This document shows positions 1 through 8,303 of a stretch of DNA of 27,438 bases, one piece after another; position 1 is the stretch's first letter, and the number at the start of each line of letters is the position of its first letter. Where the stretch lies: assembly GCA_002408185.1 (NCBI GenBank), contig DHQV01000112.1:1318-28755 (forward strand). Direction: 5' to 3'. Made by a program: the position numbers and the translations under genes. Below the pieces are notes generated by a model. The model was not told the DNA's origin and did no database searches. It saw nothing but the letters and a program-made list of their open reading frames with translations. The stretch comes from Deltaproteobacteria bacterium UBA5329. Its GTDB lineage: Bacteria; Desulfobacterota; Syntrophorhabdia; Syntrophorhabdales; Syntrophorhabdaceae.

Positions 1-979
1 TGCATCTGCCGCAGCCGGTACATGCAATAGCATTTTCATATTTTTCCGGGTAGTAGTAGAACTTGTGCCCTACCCTGTTCCGGAATCTTTTGTTTTTGAT
101 CGGACGCGGGTTGTGGCCGCTCGTCTCCAGGGTGAAGTGCTGGAACATGCAGGAATCCCATGTACGGATCCTCTCGCCGGTCATGATCGCCAGTTCGTCG
201 GTAATATTGAAGCAGTAGCATGTCGGGCACAGGAATGTGCAGGCACCGCAGCTTACGCACTTGGCGATGACCTTGTCCCAGAAATCTGCGCTGTCGAACA
301 ATTCGGGTGAAACCTTGTCGACTGAATCGGCCGGGAAGGGGTTTCTCACCATGGCGGTCGCCTTCTCATTGGCCTCTTTCGCCTTCGCCTCGTAGGACGC
401 GCCGTCCTGGACCATCGGCAGGGACATGACGGCCTTGCCTTTATCGGTCACTGCCTCCATGTAATATCCGCCATCCACTTCGGTCATCACGACATCGGAC
501 CCCTCTTTCGAGGCCGGGCCGCCACCTACGCCCACGCAGAAGCATCCTGCATAGGGACCGTTGCAGCACTTTGTAATGATCGTGGTGTTTTCGCGTCGTT
601 TCTGGTAGTACGGGTCGGATGCCTCGGGATTGATGAAAACCCGGTCAATTACCGTGAAACCGCGCGCATCGCAGGGGCGCCCGCCAAAAACGAAAGCCTT
701 CGGGAAATCCAGGTTCGTTTTGAGCTCGATATCCATCTTTTCCGGGGTCGCCTGATCCTTCTTGAACTCGAAGTTGAGCAGCGTCTCGCACTGAGGGTAG
801 ATGGCTCCCTTGGGCGGCGTGTTGGCCGGTCTGTCAAGGGCGATCTCTTTGTCAGGGGTGTACTGACGGAAGATGATCGTATCCCCTTCGAGGCTCGGAG
901 CGTACACGGCTGCATCTTTACCGAGGGCCTCGACGAATTCCTTTATCTTCTCTTTCGGTAGGTATCCTTTGTCAGCCAT
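1..979 (-). CDS. flxB: FlxB-like iron-sulfur subunit (partial, 3' end beyond window)
   Basis: Read on the minus strand from the ATG at 979, the frame stays open to the window edge (326 codons seen). The protein begins MADKGYLPKEKIKEF. It carries a ferredoxin motif CVSCGACTFLCP at residues 241-252 and the start of a second, CTGCGRC, at 320-326, cut by the edge. An extra Cys-rich stretch lies around residues 138-148. This layout matches the 4Fe-4S dicluster family of hydrogenase beta subunits, AsrA and FlxB, which pass electrons between a flavin/NAD subunit and partner proteins in the cytoplasm. Its ATG overlaps the upstream stop codon (TAATG), so it is translationally coupled to flxC. In the Desulfovibrio flxABCD-hdrABC locus the neighbouring gene is the NAD(P)H/FAD subunit flxA, so flxA is predicted just left of the window. 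The family is clear; the exact name rests on gene order. Confidence 0.8.
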   Translation of the reverse strand, partial: MADKGYLPKEKIKEFVEALGKDAAVYAPSLEGDTIIFRQYTPDKEIALDRPANTPPKGAIYPQCETLLNFEFKKDQATPEKMDIELKTNLDFPKAFVFGGRPCDARGFTVIDRVFINPEASDPYYQKRRENTTIITKCCNGPYAGCFCVGVGGGPASKEGSDVVMTEVDGGYYMEAVTDKGKAVMSLPMVQDGASYEAKAKEANEKATAMVRNPFPADSVDKVSPELFDSADFWDKVIAKCVSCGACTFLCPTCYCFNITDELAIMTGERIRTWDSCMFQHFTLETSGHNPRPIKNKRFRNRVGHKFYYYPEKYENAIACTGCGRC

Positions 980-1929
980 TAGAGTTTATGCTCCTTGATT
1001 TTCGCTTCGTCAACGTTAAACACGAACATCGGCGGTTTATCTTCGGGGTTGACTCCCGGTGTATAATCAAAGAGTTCTTTCATCTCTTTGTTTATCTTCT
1101 TTTTCAGTTTCGCGACGGGGATCTCCATCGGGCACACTCGTTCACACTCACCGCATTCCACGCACCGGCCTGCAAGGTGCAGGGAATGGATCATGTGGAA
1201 CATCAGTTTCTCGTCGAAGGTAAGCCTCTGGGTGATCCAGTGCGGATCGCGCGTCTCGGCGATGCAGCTGTCCTGGCACACGCACATCGGGCATGCGTTC
1301 CTGCATGCGTAACACCTGATGCACTTGTCGAACTCTTTTGCAAAGTAGGCCCAGCGTTCTTCAAGGGTCTTGCCTTCGAGTTCCGCCACGTCAGCGTACA
1401 CGGCGCCGGCCGGCTTGTCCGACTGAATGGCGTCCGCTGCGAGCTGGTCGGAGATTATCGGGGTCGGGTACTGACAAGTTGCACACTTGCTCGGACAAAC
1501 GTCTTTAATGGCAAGGGTCTTCTCCCCCGACGGGGTCTTGACCTTTATCGAATCGTCCGTAAAAGTGATCTCTTCGACTGGCTCGTTGTTAATGGCCTTC
1601 TGGACCTTTTTTTTGCTGATGATGCCTTTGCAGGGCATCCCGATGATGATGACGTTGTTCCTGTCGATGAGCCCTTCCTGCATGTACTGGACGATGGTCC
1701 TAGAATCGCAACCCTTCACCACAACCGCAACCTTCTTCTTCTGCGAGGGAAGATAGCTCGCGAGGTTCTGGGCACACGCGGCATTCCAGACTACCTTGTC
1801 GACCTGCTCAGGGGACGTGATAAAGATCGGCGTCACATTGAGCTTGTCGAAACCTTCCTGCCACGCTATGACGGCCTCAACGTCGGGTAAGACCTTATTA
1901 ATGATCTCTTTCAGTTTCTGAGTACTCAA
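979..1929 (-). CDS. flxC: FlxC-like 4Fe-4S dicluster protein
   Basis: This 316-residue cytoplasmic iron-sulfur protein has two ferredoxin-type motifs near the C-terminus: C203/C206/C209/C213 in CIRCYACRNACP and C256/C259/C262/C266 in CVECGECERVCP. A further CxxxCxxC lies at 145-152. The N-terminal half (KGCDSRTIVQY, IIIGMPCKGI) resembles the FrhB/FdhB-type fold, without a family match I can prove. The start is TTG at 1929: the flxD stop codon lies in frame just upstream and an AAGGAG lies about 8 bases before it, so no longer start exists. It sits between flxD and flxB, the order known from flxABCD-hdrABC loci, where it probably relays electrons from the flavin/NAD module to FlxD and HdrA. 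Family confidence is high; the symbol is by synteny. Confidence 0.78.
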   Translation of the reverse strand: MSTQKLKEIINKVLPDVEAVIAWQEGFDKLNVTPIFITSPEQVDKVVWNAACAQNLASYLPSQKKKVAVVVKGCDSRTIVQYMQEGLIDRNNVIIIGMPCKGIISKKKVQKAINNEPVEEITFTDDSIKVKTPSGEKTLAIKDVCPSKCATCQYPTPIISDQLAADAIQSDKPAGAVYADVAELEGKTLEERWAYFAKEFDKCIRCYACRNACPMCVCQDSCIAETRDPHWITQRLTFDEKLMFHMIHSLHLAGRCVECGECERVCPMEIPVAKLKKKINKEMKELFDYTPGVNPEDKPPMFVFNVDEAKIKEHKL

Positions 1930-1941
1930 AGTGCCTTCTCC

Positions 1942-2358
1942 TTACTTTTTATGCAATGGGCCAAGCGTGTGGAGCCGCGTGGTGAAATCCGTTACGACCT
2001 GCTGCCATCTCGCGCCTTCCGAGGCCGAAACCCATGTATAGTGGAATCTCCTGTCATCGATGCCCAAAAACGGCAGGAGCCTTTTGAGCATTTCCAGCCT
2101 GCGCCTTGCGTAAAAGTTCCCGTCGGAATAGTGGCAATCCCTAGGGTGGCATCCGGAGACCAGAACGCCGTCCGCACCCGTAATGAGTGCGCGCACGACA
2201 AACATCGGATCGACACGGCCCGAGCACGGGACCCTGATGATCCTGAGGTCCGTAGGCTGCTTGAAGCGCCCGACGCCAGCGGTGTCGGCTCCGCCGTAGG
2301 AGCACCAGTTACAGAGAAATCCAACGATCCGCAGTTCTTTGGCTGCTACTTCTGACAT
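1942..2358 (-). CDS. flxD: MvhD/FlxD-type [2Fe-2S] electron-transfer subunit
   Basis: A 138-residue protein of the MvhD/FlpD/FlxD family, the small subunit that passes electrons from a hydrogenase, formate dehydrogenase or NADH module into HdrA. The opening motif VGFLCNWCSYGGAD and conserved cysteines C16, C19, C45, C70 and C75 (SGCHPRDCHY) are typical. Length is normal for the family. The ATG lies inside the 3' end of hdrA (13-base overlap), which indicates translational coupling. No NiFe-hydrogenase genes are visible, and the downstream flxC/flxB genes instead suggest that NADH feeds this subunit. Family identification is strong. Confidence 0.9.
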   Translation of the reverse strand: MSEVAAKELRIVGFLCNWCSYGGADTAGVGRFKQPTDLRIIRVPCSGRVDPMFVVRALITGADGVLVSGCHPRDCHYSDGNFYARRRLEMLKRLLPFLGIDDRRFHYTWVSASEGARWQQVVTDFTTRLHTLGPLHKK

Positions 2359-4307
2359 AGTACATTAACCTCCGCTAAGAGCTGGTTGTCCGTGAAATGC
2401 TGCAGCTGAATGGCGCCGCAAGGACAGGTGGATGTACAGACACCGCATCCTGCACAGACCGTTTCGATAACCTTTGCCACCTTCTTGCCGCTTCTCAAGG
2501 TATCTTCGACAATGGCCTGAAACGGGCACGTTTTAACGCATTTGTAACAGCCCACGCATGTATTGATATTGACATTGGCGATAGCCGGGTCGGATTCGAG
2601 CATGTCTTTCGAGAAGAGCGACAGGACCTTAGCGGCCGCCGCGGAACCCTGGCCGACCGAAGCCGGGATGTCTTTCGGGCCCTGGCATGCACCGGCAAGG
2701 TAAACACCTGACGTGTTCGTTTCTACCGGCCGCAGCTTCGGATGTGACTCGACGTAGAATCCGAAAGTGTCATAGGAGATGTGGAGCTTCTCGGCCATCT
2801 GTGCCGCTCCCGGTGCCGCAACGACGGCGTTGCCGAGAACAACGAGATCTGCCTCTATCTCCACCTGGGTGCCCAGCATCGTGTCAGCGCCGCGCACTAC
2901 CATTTTTTTGCCTTTCGGGTAGATCCGGGATACCCTGCCGCGGATGTACTTCGCACCGTATTCTTCCTGGGCGCGGCGGGTAAATTCATCGTAGCCTTTT
3001 CCCGGCGACCGCACGTCCATGTAGAAGACGTACGACTGGGAATCGGGGATATGGTCTTTCGTCAAAATTGCCTGTTTGGCGATGTACATACAGCAGAAGT
3101 TCGAGCAGTATGGGACGCCGAGGGACTTGTCGCGCGAACCCACGCATGCGATAAACACGACAACCTTCGGTTCTTCATGATCCGACGGCCTGATGATATG
3201 GCCTGATGTCGGGCCTGACGCGTTCAGGAACCTCTCGTACTGGATGCCCGTGATGACATCGGGATACCGTCCGGCGCCGTATTCCTTGAAATTCTCTATA
3301 TCCATGAGACCGTAACCTGTCGCAGTGATGATCGCGCCGACATCTTCGGTGACTATCTCTTCCTGCTGCTCATAGTTGATGGCGCCGGTGGGACAGATCT
3401 TCGCGCACACACCGCATTTGCCTTTCGTAAACTGCCGGCAGTAATTCGGGTCTATCGTCGCTTTCTTCGGGATCGCCTGCGGGAACGGGATGTTGATGGC
3501 CCGTGTCGGCGCCGCGCCGAAGTTAAAATGGTCATAAGCGTTCTTGGTCGGGCATTTTTCCATACACAGACCGCAACCGGTACACTTTGTCCAGTCGACG
3601 TATGGTGGTTTCTTCTTGATCTTTATCGAATAGTTTCCAACGTAGCCCTTGATCTCGGCGATCTCGCTGTATGCATACAGCTTGATGTTCTCGTGCTGCG
3701 CCACATCGACCATTTTCGGGCCGAGGATACAGATCGAACAGTCGACCGTCGGGAATGTCTTGTCGAGACGTGCCATCATACCACCGATGGACGGGCTCTT
3801 CTCGACCATGATGACCTCGAGGCCGCCGTCGGCGCAGTCGAGTGCCGCCTGCATGCCGGCCACACCGCCGCCGATGACCAAGACTCTCTTATTGATCTTG
3901 AATGACGATGAATAGAGGGGCTTGTTCTTCTGAACCTTTGCGACGGACATCCGCACTTCATCGATCGCCTTCTGCGTGTTGAGCTCCTTGTCGGTGCCGA
4001 TCCAGGACACGTGCTCACGGATGTTTGCCTGTTCGAAGAAATAGCGGTTAAGCCCCGCCTTCATGATCGTTCTTCGGAAGGTATTCTCATGCATACGGGG
4101 TGAACACGCAGCGACAACGATCCTGTCGAGCTTATGCTGGTCGATCGCGTCCGTGATCTCTTTCTGCCCCGGTTCGGAACAGGTATACATGTAGGCGGTC
4201 GCGTACGCGACGCCGGGCATCTTCCGGGCTTCCTCGGCCACTTTCGCGACGTCAACGGTTCCCGCGATGTTGCTTCCACAATGGCAGATAAATACTCCAA
4301 CCCGCAT
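2346..4307 (-). CDS. hdrA: Heterodisulfide reductase subunit A-like FAD/iron-sulfur protein
   Basis: A 653-residue HdrA, the flavin protein at which electron bifurcation occurs in Hdr complexes. Visible parts are an N-terminal Cys-containing domain (HCGSNIAG at 9-16), an FAD-binding GGGVAG at 146-151 with the GG(M/L)MARLDKTFP signature following, one ferredoxin motif at 242-253 (CTGCGLCMEKCP), a second set of cysteines C290, C298, C301, C305, and two C-terminal ferredoxin motifs at 584-595 (CVGCYKCVKTCP) and 618-629 (CAGCGVCTSTCP). Length equals that of methanogen and Desulfobacterota HdrA proteins. An AAGGAG lies 9 bases before the ATG. It follows hdrB by 13 bases and overlaps flxD. It probably couples NADH oxidation to ferredoxin and disulfide chemistry, or runs in the reverse, electron-confurcating direction in a syntroph. 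Confidence 0.93.
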   Translation of the reverse strand: MRVGVFICHCGSNIAGTVDVAKVAEEARKMPGVAYATAYMYTCSEPGQKEITDAIDQHKLDRIVVAACSPRMHENTFRRTIMKAGLNRYFFEQANIREHVSWIGTDKELNTQKAIDEVRMSVAKVQKNKPLYSSSFKINKRVLVIGGGVAGMQAALDCADGGLEVIMVEKSPSIGGMMARLDKTFPTVDCSICILGPKMVDVAQHENIKLYAYSEIAEIKGYVGNYSIKIKKKPPYVDWTKCTGCGLCMEKCPTKNAYDHFNFGAAPTRAINIPFPQAIPKKATIDPNYCRQFTKGKCGVCAKICPTGAINYEQQEEIVTEDVGAIITATGYGLMDIENFKEYGAGRYPDVITGIQYERFLNASGPTSGHIIRPSDHEEPKVVVFIACVGSRDKSLGVPYCSNFCCMYIAKQAILTKDHIPDSQSYVFYMDVRSPGKGYDEFTRRAQEEYGAKYIRGRVSRIYPKGKKMVVRGADTMLGTQVEIEADLVVLGNAVVAAPGAAQMAEKLHISYDTFGFYVESHPKLRPVETNTSGVYLAGACQGPKDIPASVGQGSAAAAKVLSLFSKDMLESDPAIANVNINTCVGCYKCVKTCPFQAIVEDTLRSGKKVAKVIETVCAGCGVCTSTCPCGAIQLQHFTDNQLLAEVNVLCQK

Positions 4308-4320
4308 CGATCAGGTCTCC

Positions 4321-5286
4321 TTAATTAGTTGTCTCTTCTGCAGCCGGCTTTTTGGCTTTCTGGGCCTTCTTTGCCGCTGCTTCTTCTTCTTTCATCTTGT
4401 CGTATTCCGCTTTGGTTATCCGTCTCGTGACCTTGTCGGCGCTGACGAAAAGCTTGTCCATGCCGAGTTCCTTCGGGGATAATCCGAAAGCGAGTCCCAA
4501 AAGCTGGGTAAAATAAATGATCGGGATATTGTACTTCGCACCCGTCACACTGTTGATCTGTTCCTGGCGAAGGTCAAGGTTCTGCTGGCACAGCGGGCAC
4601 GCGACCGCAATGGCGTTTGCGCCGGCATCCACTGCCATTTCGAGCACCTTGCCGGAAAGCCTGTTGACCATTTCCCTCCGGGGAACGCCAAAGGCGGCGC
4701 CGCAGCATTCCAGTTTGAACGCAAAGTCCGCAACCTCGATGCCCGCGGCCCTCAGGAGATTGTCCATGGAAACCGGGTTCTCGGGATCGTCAAAATTTGC
4801 GATCTCGGGCGGTCTGGAGAGGATGCATCCGTAATACGGCGCGACCTTGAGGTCGGGCATGATGTGCGTCACTCTTGCCGCGATCTCCTCAGGCCCGATA
4901 TCTTCATAAATTATCTGGAGGGACGACTTGGACTCGACACCGCAGTTATACGGTTCGTCGAGGAGTTCGTTGACCTCGGCCTTGAATTCCTCACTGCCGG
5001 ACATGCCGCGCTGTGCCTTCTTGAAAGCCATGAGGCATGATGGGCAGGGGGTCGTGAGGATGTCCTTGTTCATCTTCTCGACGAGGGAGAGGTTACGTGC
5101 AGCAAGCGCAGCGGCGAATACGTGATTGACCGTGTGGGCCGGAGTGGACCCGCAACAGCTCCAATCATCGGGTTCCACGAGGCTGACTCCGAGAGCCTTC
5201 ATGACGGCCCGAATTGATTCGTCGTACTCTTTCGCAGTACCTTCCAGCGAACAACCACAGAAATATGCGTATTCTTTCTCAGCCAT
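4321..5286 (-). CDS. hdrB: Heterodisulfide reductase subunit B-like protein
   Basis: A 321-residue HdrB with the two CCG-type Cys-rich repeats that bind the noncubane [4Fe-4S] clusters at which disulfides are reduced. The first holds the N-terminal FCGC, WSCCGSTPAHT and PCPSC. The second holds YYGCILSRP, ECCGAAFGVPR and ACPLCQQNL. The C-terminus ends in a Lys/Ala/Glu-rich tail of about 30 residues (EEEAAAKKAQKAKK region) not needed for catalysis in the family. The gene overlaps the end of hdrC by 8 bases. The physiological substrate is not visible here; DsrC-like proteins or an unknown thiol are candidates in bacteria that lack CoM-S-S-CoB. Confidence 0.92.
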   Translation of the reverse strand: MAEKEYAYFCGCSLEGTAKEYDESIRAVMKALGVSLVEPDDWSCCGSTPAHTVNHVFAAALAARNLSLVEKMNKDILTTPCPSCLMAFKKAQRGMSGSEEFKAEVNELLDEPYNCGVESKSSLQIIYEDIGPEEIAARVTHIMPDLKVAPYYGCILSRPPEIANFDDPENPVSMDNLLRAAGIEVADFAFKLECCGAAFGVPRREMVNRLSGKVLEMAVDAGANAIAVACPLCQQNLDLRQEQINSVTGAKYNIPIIYFTQLLGLAFGLSPKELGMDKLFVSADKVTRRITKAEYDKMKEEEAAAKKAQKAKKPAAEETTN

Positions 5287-5845
5287 GCTTTTTCGCCTTT
5301 TCCTGGAATCTGTTAAATATTTGAGCTACCTTGTCTGCACCTTTGATCGACTTGGAGCGCAGACTGATCTTGCCCTTGCTCATTACCTTCGGGCCAAGCT
5401 CGGCATCCGCCATGAACTGTCCTGACTTCATCTTGTAGCTCATGAGAATGCCCATCTCGAAAATCCTTCCATGCTTCTTCATGGAATCAAGGAAGGAATC
5501 ATAGAAGAGCTGGACGTTCTTCTCGGACACCTTGCCCTCCCTGCGGGCGATGATTCTCAACGTGTCCATGATGTGAGCCACGTCGATCTCGCACGGGCAG
5601 CGGGTCGTGCACGTTTCACACGTGGCACAGAGCCAGATTGCCTTCGATTTGAGAATTGTGTCCTTCTGGCCGGCCTGCAGGAGGCGCATCACCATGGTCA
5701 CCGGGTAGTCGAAGTACTGGGTGTACGGACATCCGGCCGTGCAGTTCCCGCACTGGTAACAGAGTGCCGGGTTCTGGCCGCTTTCCTGCTTTACCTGTTC
5801 GATAAAAGCCCAATCAGTCTTTTCAGTTAAATTGATCGTATCCAT
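5279..5845 (-). CDS. hdrC: Heterodisulfide reductase subunit C-like ferredoxin protein
   Basis: A 188-residue HdrC and the first gene of the minus-strand operon. Two ferredoxin motifs, CYQCGNCTAGCP near residue 30 and CATCETCTTRCP near 67, bind the two [4Fe-4S] clusters that pass electrons from HdrA to HdrB. Length is normal. No strong Shine-Dalgarno sequence precedes the ATG; AAGG lies about 13 bases upstream. The long 5' region back to cecR contains a perfect palindrome around a TATAAT box (5945-5964), so expression of the whole hdr-flx unit is probably controlled there. Confidence 0.92.
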   Translation of the reverse strand: MDTINLTEKTDWAFIEQVKQESGQNPALCYQCGNCTAGCPYTQYFDYPVTMVMRLLQAGQKDTILKSKAIWLCATCETCTTRCPCEIDVAHIMDTLRIIARREGKVSEKNVQLFYDSFLDSMKKHGRIFEMGILMSYKMKSGQFMADAELGPKVMSKGKISLRSKSIKGADKVAQIFNRFQEKAKKHG

Positions 5846-5944
5846 TCAGATTAACCAACCTTTGCAGCCGGTAGCAGCAAGCCCTTTACCAGAGTCGAGG
5901 TCACGTACATGAACTGGTCAAAAACTGCTCCGGAAATTGTATTC

Positions 5945-5964
5945 ATTATAGTGAACGCACTATA
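5945..5964 (-). promoter_or_regulatory. Candidate hdr operon promoter with palindromic operator
   Basis: On the minus strand TATAAT occupies 5950-5945, about 100 bases before hdrC. It merges with a perfect inverted repeat, TATAGTG (5947-5953), AACG, CACTATA (5958-5964). No good -35 box lies 16-18 bases upstream, so this would be an activated promoter or a site where a repressor covers the -10 box. The palindrome is seen directly; its function is inferred. Confidence 0.5.
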
Positions 5965-6022
5965 GTGAGTCTTACGAACCAACCTACCTTTCAATGAACT
6001 ATCTCCCTTAAAACCTTGTGGT

Positions 6023-6052
6023 ATTTAACACTGAATCCAAATTTTTTGTCAA
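6023..6052 (-). promoter_or_regulatory. Weak alternative promoter for the hdr operon
   Basis: On the minus strand a perfect TTGACA (6052-6047) is followed after 18 bases by TTAAAT (6028-6023), a 4/6 match to a -10 box. A transcript from here would run through the palindrome at 5947-5964 before reaching hdrC. Weak evidence from motif matching only. Confidence 0.3.
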
Positions 6053-6136
6053 TACCTATTTACACTCCTTTCCATTCAGAATAATGAATGATTTCATAGT
6101 TAACCATTCTCATCTTCTTGATAACAAAGGAACTTT

Positions 6137-6177
6137 TTCACAAGAGCATGTTCCTCTATTCACAAGGAAATTGTGAA
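6137..6177. promoter_or_regulatory. Cluster of three TTCACAA half-sites
   Basis: TTCACAA occurs at 6137-6143 and 6159-6165, and its complement TTGTGAA at 6171-6177. The last two form an inverted repeat with a 5-base spacer, flanked by A/T runs. It lies just upstream of the cecR -35 box and in the far upstream region of hdrC. The half-sites resemble those of redox regulators such as Rex, but their order (CAA inward) is opposite to the usual TTGTGAA-N4-TTCACAA, so no regulator is named. Confidence 0.35.
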
Positions 6178-6186
6178 AAAAAATTC

Positions 6187-6235
6187 TTGACACATTCAAA
6201 CTTATGTTTAAAATATATGTATTAAACATCTGTTT
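6187..6235 (+). promoter_or_regulatory. cecR promoter with TetR-type operator
   Basis: TTGACA (6187-6192), a 16-base spacer and TAAAAT (6209-6214) form a good sigma-70 promoter. A perfect inverted repeat, ATGTTTAA (6204-6211) and TTAAACAT (6222-6229) with a 10-base spacer, covers the -10 and start region. A second small palindrome, AAACA-tc-TGTTT (6224-6235), overlaps it. This is the expected place for autoregulation by the TetR-family product of the next gene. The operator assignment is inference from symmetry and position. Confidence 0.6.
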
Positions 6236-6249
6236 GACAAGGAGTCGCG

Positions 6250-6894
6250 GTGGACGACAAGCCGAATTCCAGAAAACGCATCCTCTGGGCGGCCGGAGAG
6301 ATCTTCTCCGAGACCGGTTTCCGGCAGGCGACGGTCCGGCAGATCTCGAGGCGTGCCGGCGTTAACGTCGCCTCCATCAACTACTACTTCCAGAGCAAGG
6401 ACAACCTCTATCTCGAGACACTGCGATACTGGAAGGACATTGCCTTTGAGAAATATCCTCGCGAGCTCGGGACTACCCCGTCCGATCTGCCAGAGAAAAG
6501 GCTCGAAGGGTTCATCCGTTCTTTCGTTTACCGCATCCTAGACTCAGGCATTGAATCCCGTTTCGGGAAACTCATGGCCCGGGAATTTGCCGACCCGACC
6601 AGCGCCCTCGATGTTATCATAGAGGAGACGGCGCGCCCGATGTTCATCTTGATCGGATCCATCATCGGGCGGATAATCAATAAGGACCCGGTAAGCGACA
6701 GGGTGCTGTACTGCACGTCCAGCGTCATCGGCCAGTGCCTGTACTTCCTGTATGCCCGGCCCATGTACCGCAGACTGATCGGGGAGCAGAAGGCGAGGTC
6801 GCTTTCCGTGGAGGACATAGCGGACCATATCTGCCGTTTTTCCCTCGCGGCACTATCCACGATCAGGAGTGAAGAACAAGGAGCCCCGGTATGA
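6250..6894 (+). CDS. cecR: TetR-family transcriptional regulator, CecR type
   Basis: A 214-residue repressor. Residues 8-55 form the TetR helix-turn-helix (TVRQISRRAGVNVASINYYF, ending at SKDNLY). Residues about 75-195 match the CecR/YbiH C-terminal ligand domain, with FIRSFVYRILDSG and KLMAREFADPTSALDVIIEE as hallmarks. The start is GTG at 6250, with AAGGAG five bases before it. In E. coli CecR controls the ybhG-ybhF-ybhS-ybhR drug-efflux genes, and here the following genes encode the same exporter, so its likely role is local repression relieved by a small ligand. Its stop overlaps the next start (ATGA), so it is part of the operon and autoregulated. Confidence 0.87.
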   Translation: MDDKPNSRKRILWAAGEIFSETGFRQATVRQISRRAGVNVASINYYFQSKDNLYLETLRYWKDIAFEKYPRELGTTPSDLPEKRLEGFIRSFVYRILDSGIESRFGKLMAREFADPTSALDVIIEETARPMFILIGSIIGRIINKDPVSDRVLYCTSSVIGQCLYFLYARPMYRRLIGEQKARSLSVEDIADHICRFSLAALSTIRSEEQGAPV

Positions 6895-8303
6895 AAATCC
6901 CCCCTGTGTTGTTTCTTGTGATCGGCATTATCCTCGCCACCCTGCTCCCGTATTCGGCGTCAGCCGGGCAGGACCCGCCGGGCGGCCGGCTCGACCTGCC
7001 TGCCCTCATCGATTACGCGATAAAGCACAACCCCGCTCTCAAGATCGCGAAACAGAACATCGATATCGAAGGCCAAGGTGTGAAAGCGGCCGAAGCCGAC
7101 CGGATGCCCCGGATCGATGTAACAGGCGGATACACGAGGTACCGCTACGACAACCCGCTGACCCCGATAGTCATAGAGCGCCTTCCCCTTCTGCCGTCGG
7201 ATATACCCGACTTCGAAAAGAATGTATATGACGGGTTCGCTACTTTTTCGGTCCCCCTCTTCAAGGGCGGCCGGCTCGTGAGAGGCGTCACCATCGCAGA
7301 ACTCAAGAGGTCGATGGCCCGGGACTACCACACGCGCAACCTTCACGAGCTGATCTATAATGTTACGGCCGTCTATTACAAGCTCGCCCAGCTCAATGAA
7401 CTCCTGAAGGCATTCGAGGCACAGGAGATGGGACTTGAAGCACACAGGCGGGATGTCGAATTCTTCCTGAAAGCTGGCACCTCGCCAAAGCTGGACCTCT
7501 TCAAGGCCGATGTCGAACTTGCAGGCGCGACCGAACGCCGGATACAGACCCGGAACACTATCGCCAATACCCGTGAGCTCCTGCGGTCGATAATCGGCAT
7601 GGACGATCCCGGCGAACTGCCGGTATCGTTCGGCCGAGCATTACTTATGCCTGTGCAGGTTCCGCGCGGCGATCTCGACCAGGCGCTATCCAATCGTCCC
7701 GACTACAGGGCCGCGCTGAACAAGGTCAAGATGTTCGAAGAGCGCGTGGCGTCCGCGAGGGGAAAGAGACTGCCCGACGTATACGCGTCCGGTGATTATG
7801 GCGGCAGGGCAGGAGACAGTTTCGCCTTCAAGGAAAACTGGACGCTGGGCGTCCGCTTCATGCTGCCTGTGTTCGATTTTGGGCGAATAAGCTCAGAAGT
7901 GGGCCGTGAACGGTATTCCCTCATGAATGCAAAAGAGGAGGAACGGGCCCTGCGCCTTACGATCGCACGCGAGATAAGAGACGCGCAGACGGCCATTTCT
8001 AATGCCGAGGAACGGATAACGGTATCGGAGAAGGCAATCACCTCGGCTAAGGAGCAGGCGCGTATAGAAGACCTTCGCTACAAGGCCGGGGACAACACCT
8101 CAACGGACGTGATAAACGCCCAGACCGCGCTTGTCCGATCGCGCTCCGATCACTCCCAGGCGCTTTTCGACCGGCAGGTCGCAGTTGCCTCCCTCGTGAA
8201 GGCGATGGGCTCGACCGACAGGCCTGAAAGTGCTCCGGGCCTTGAGATAGGCGCCCGAAATGGGGCGAAGACAGCTATCCCTGCAACACAGGAGGTACGA
8301 TGA
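6891..8303 (+). CDS. TolC-family outer-membrane efflux protein
   Basis: 470 residues. A signal peptide (MKIPPVLFLVIGIILATLL, cleaved near SASA|GQ) is followed by two outer-membrane-efflux-protein repeats rich in helices, including LDLPALIDYAIKHNPALKIAKQNI and later FDFGRISSEVGRERYSL and YKAGDNTSTDVINAQTALVRSRSD. It would form the trimeric channel through which the downstream HlyD/ABC pump discharges substrate. The ATG overlaps the cecR stop by 4 bases and its own stop overlaps the HlyD start by 4. E. coli ybhGFSR lacks its own outer-membrane gene, so having it in the operon is a useful difference. Substrate unknown. Confidence 0.88.
   Translation: MKIPPVLFLVIGIILATLLPYSASAGQDPPGGRLDLPALIDYAIKHNPALKIAKQNIDIEGQGVKAAEADRMPRIDVTGGYTRYRYDNPLTPIVIERLPLLPSDIPDFEKNVYDGFATFSVPLFKGGRLVRGVTIAELKRSMARDYHTRNLHELIYNVTAVYYKLAQLNELLKAFEAQEMGLEAHRRDVEFFLKAGTSPKLDLFKADVELAGATERRIQTRNTIANTRELLRSIIGMDDPGELPVSFGRALLMPVQVPRGDLDQALSNRPDYRAALNKVKMFEERVASARGKRLPDVYASGDYGGRAGDSFAFKENWTLGVRFMLPVFDFGRISSEVGRERYSLMNAKEEERALRLTIAREIRDAQTAISNAEERITVSEKAITSAKEQARIEDLRYKAGDNTSTDVINAQTALVRSRSDHSQALFDRQVAVASLVKAMGSTDRPESAPGLEIGARNGAKTAIPATQEVR

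Noticed and set aside
988..1890. 300-codon plus-strand ORF
   Set aside because: It is the mirror frame of flxC, which has clear ferredoxin motifs; the plus-strand product has no recognisable domain.
6137..6177. Canonical Rex operator
   Set aside because: The half-sites are in the reverse order to TTGTGAA-N4-TTCACAA.
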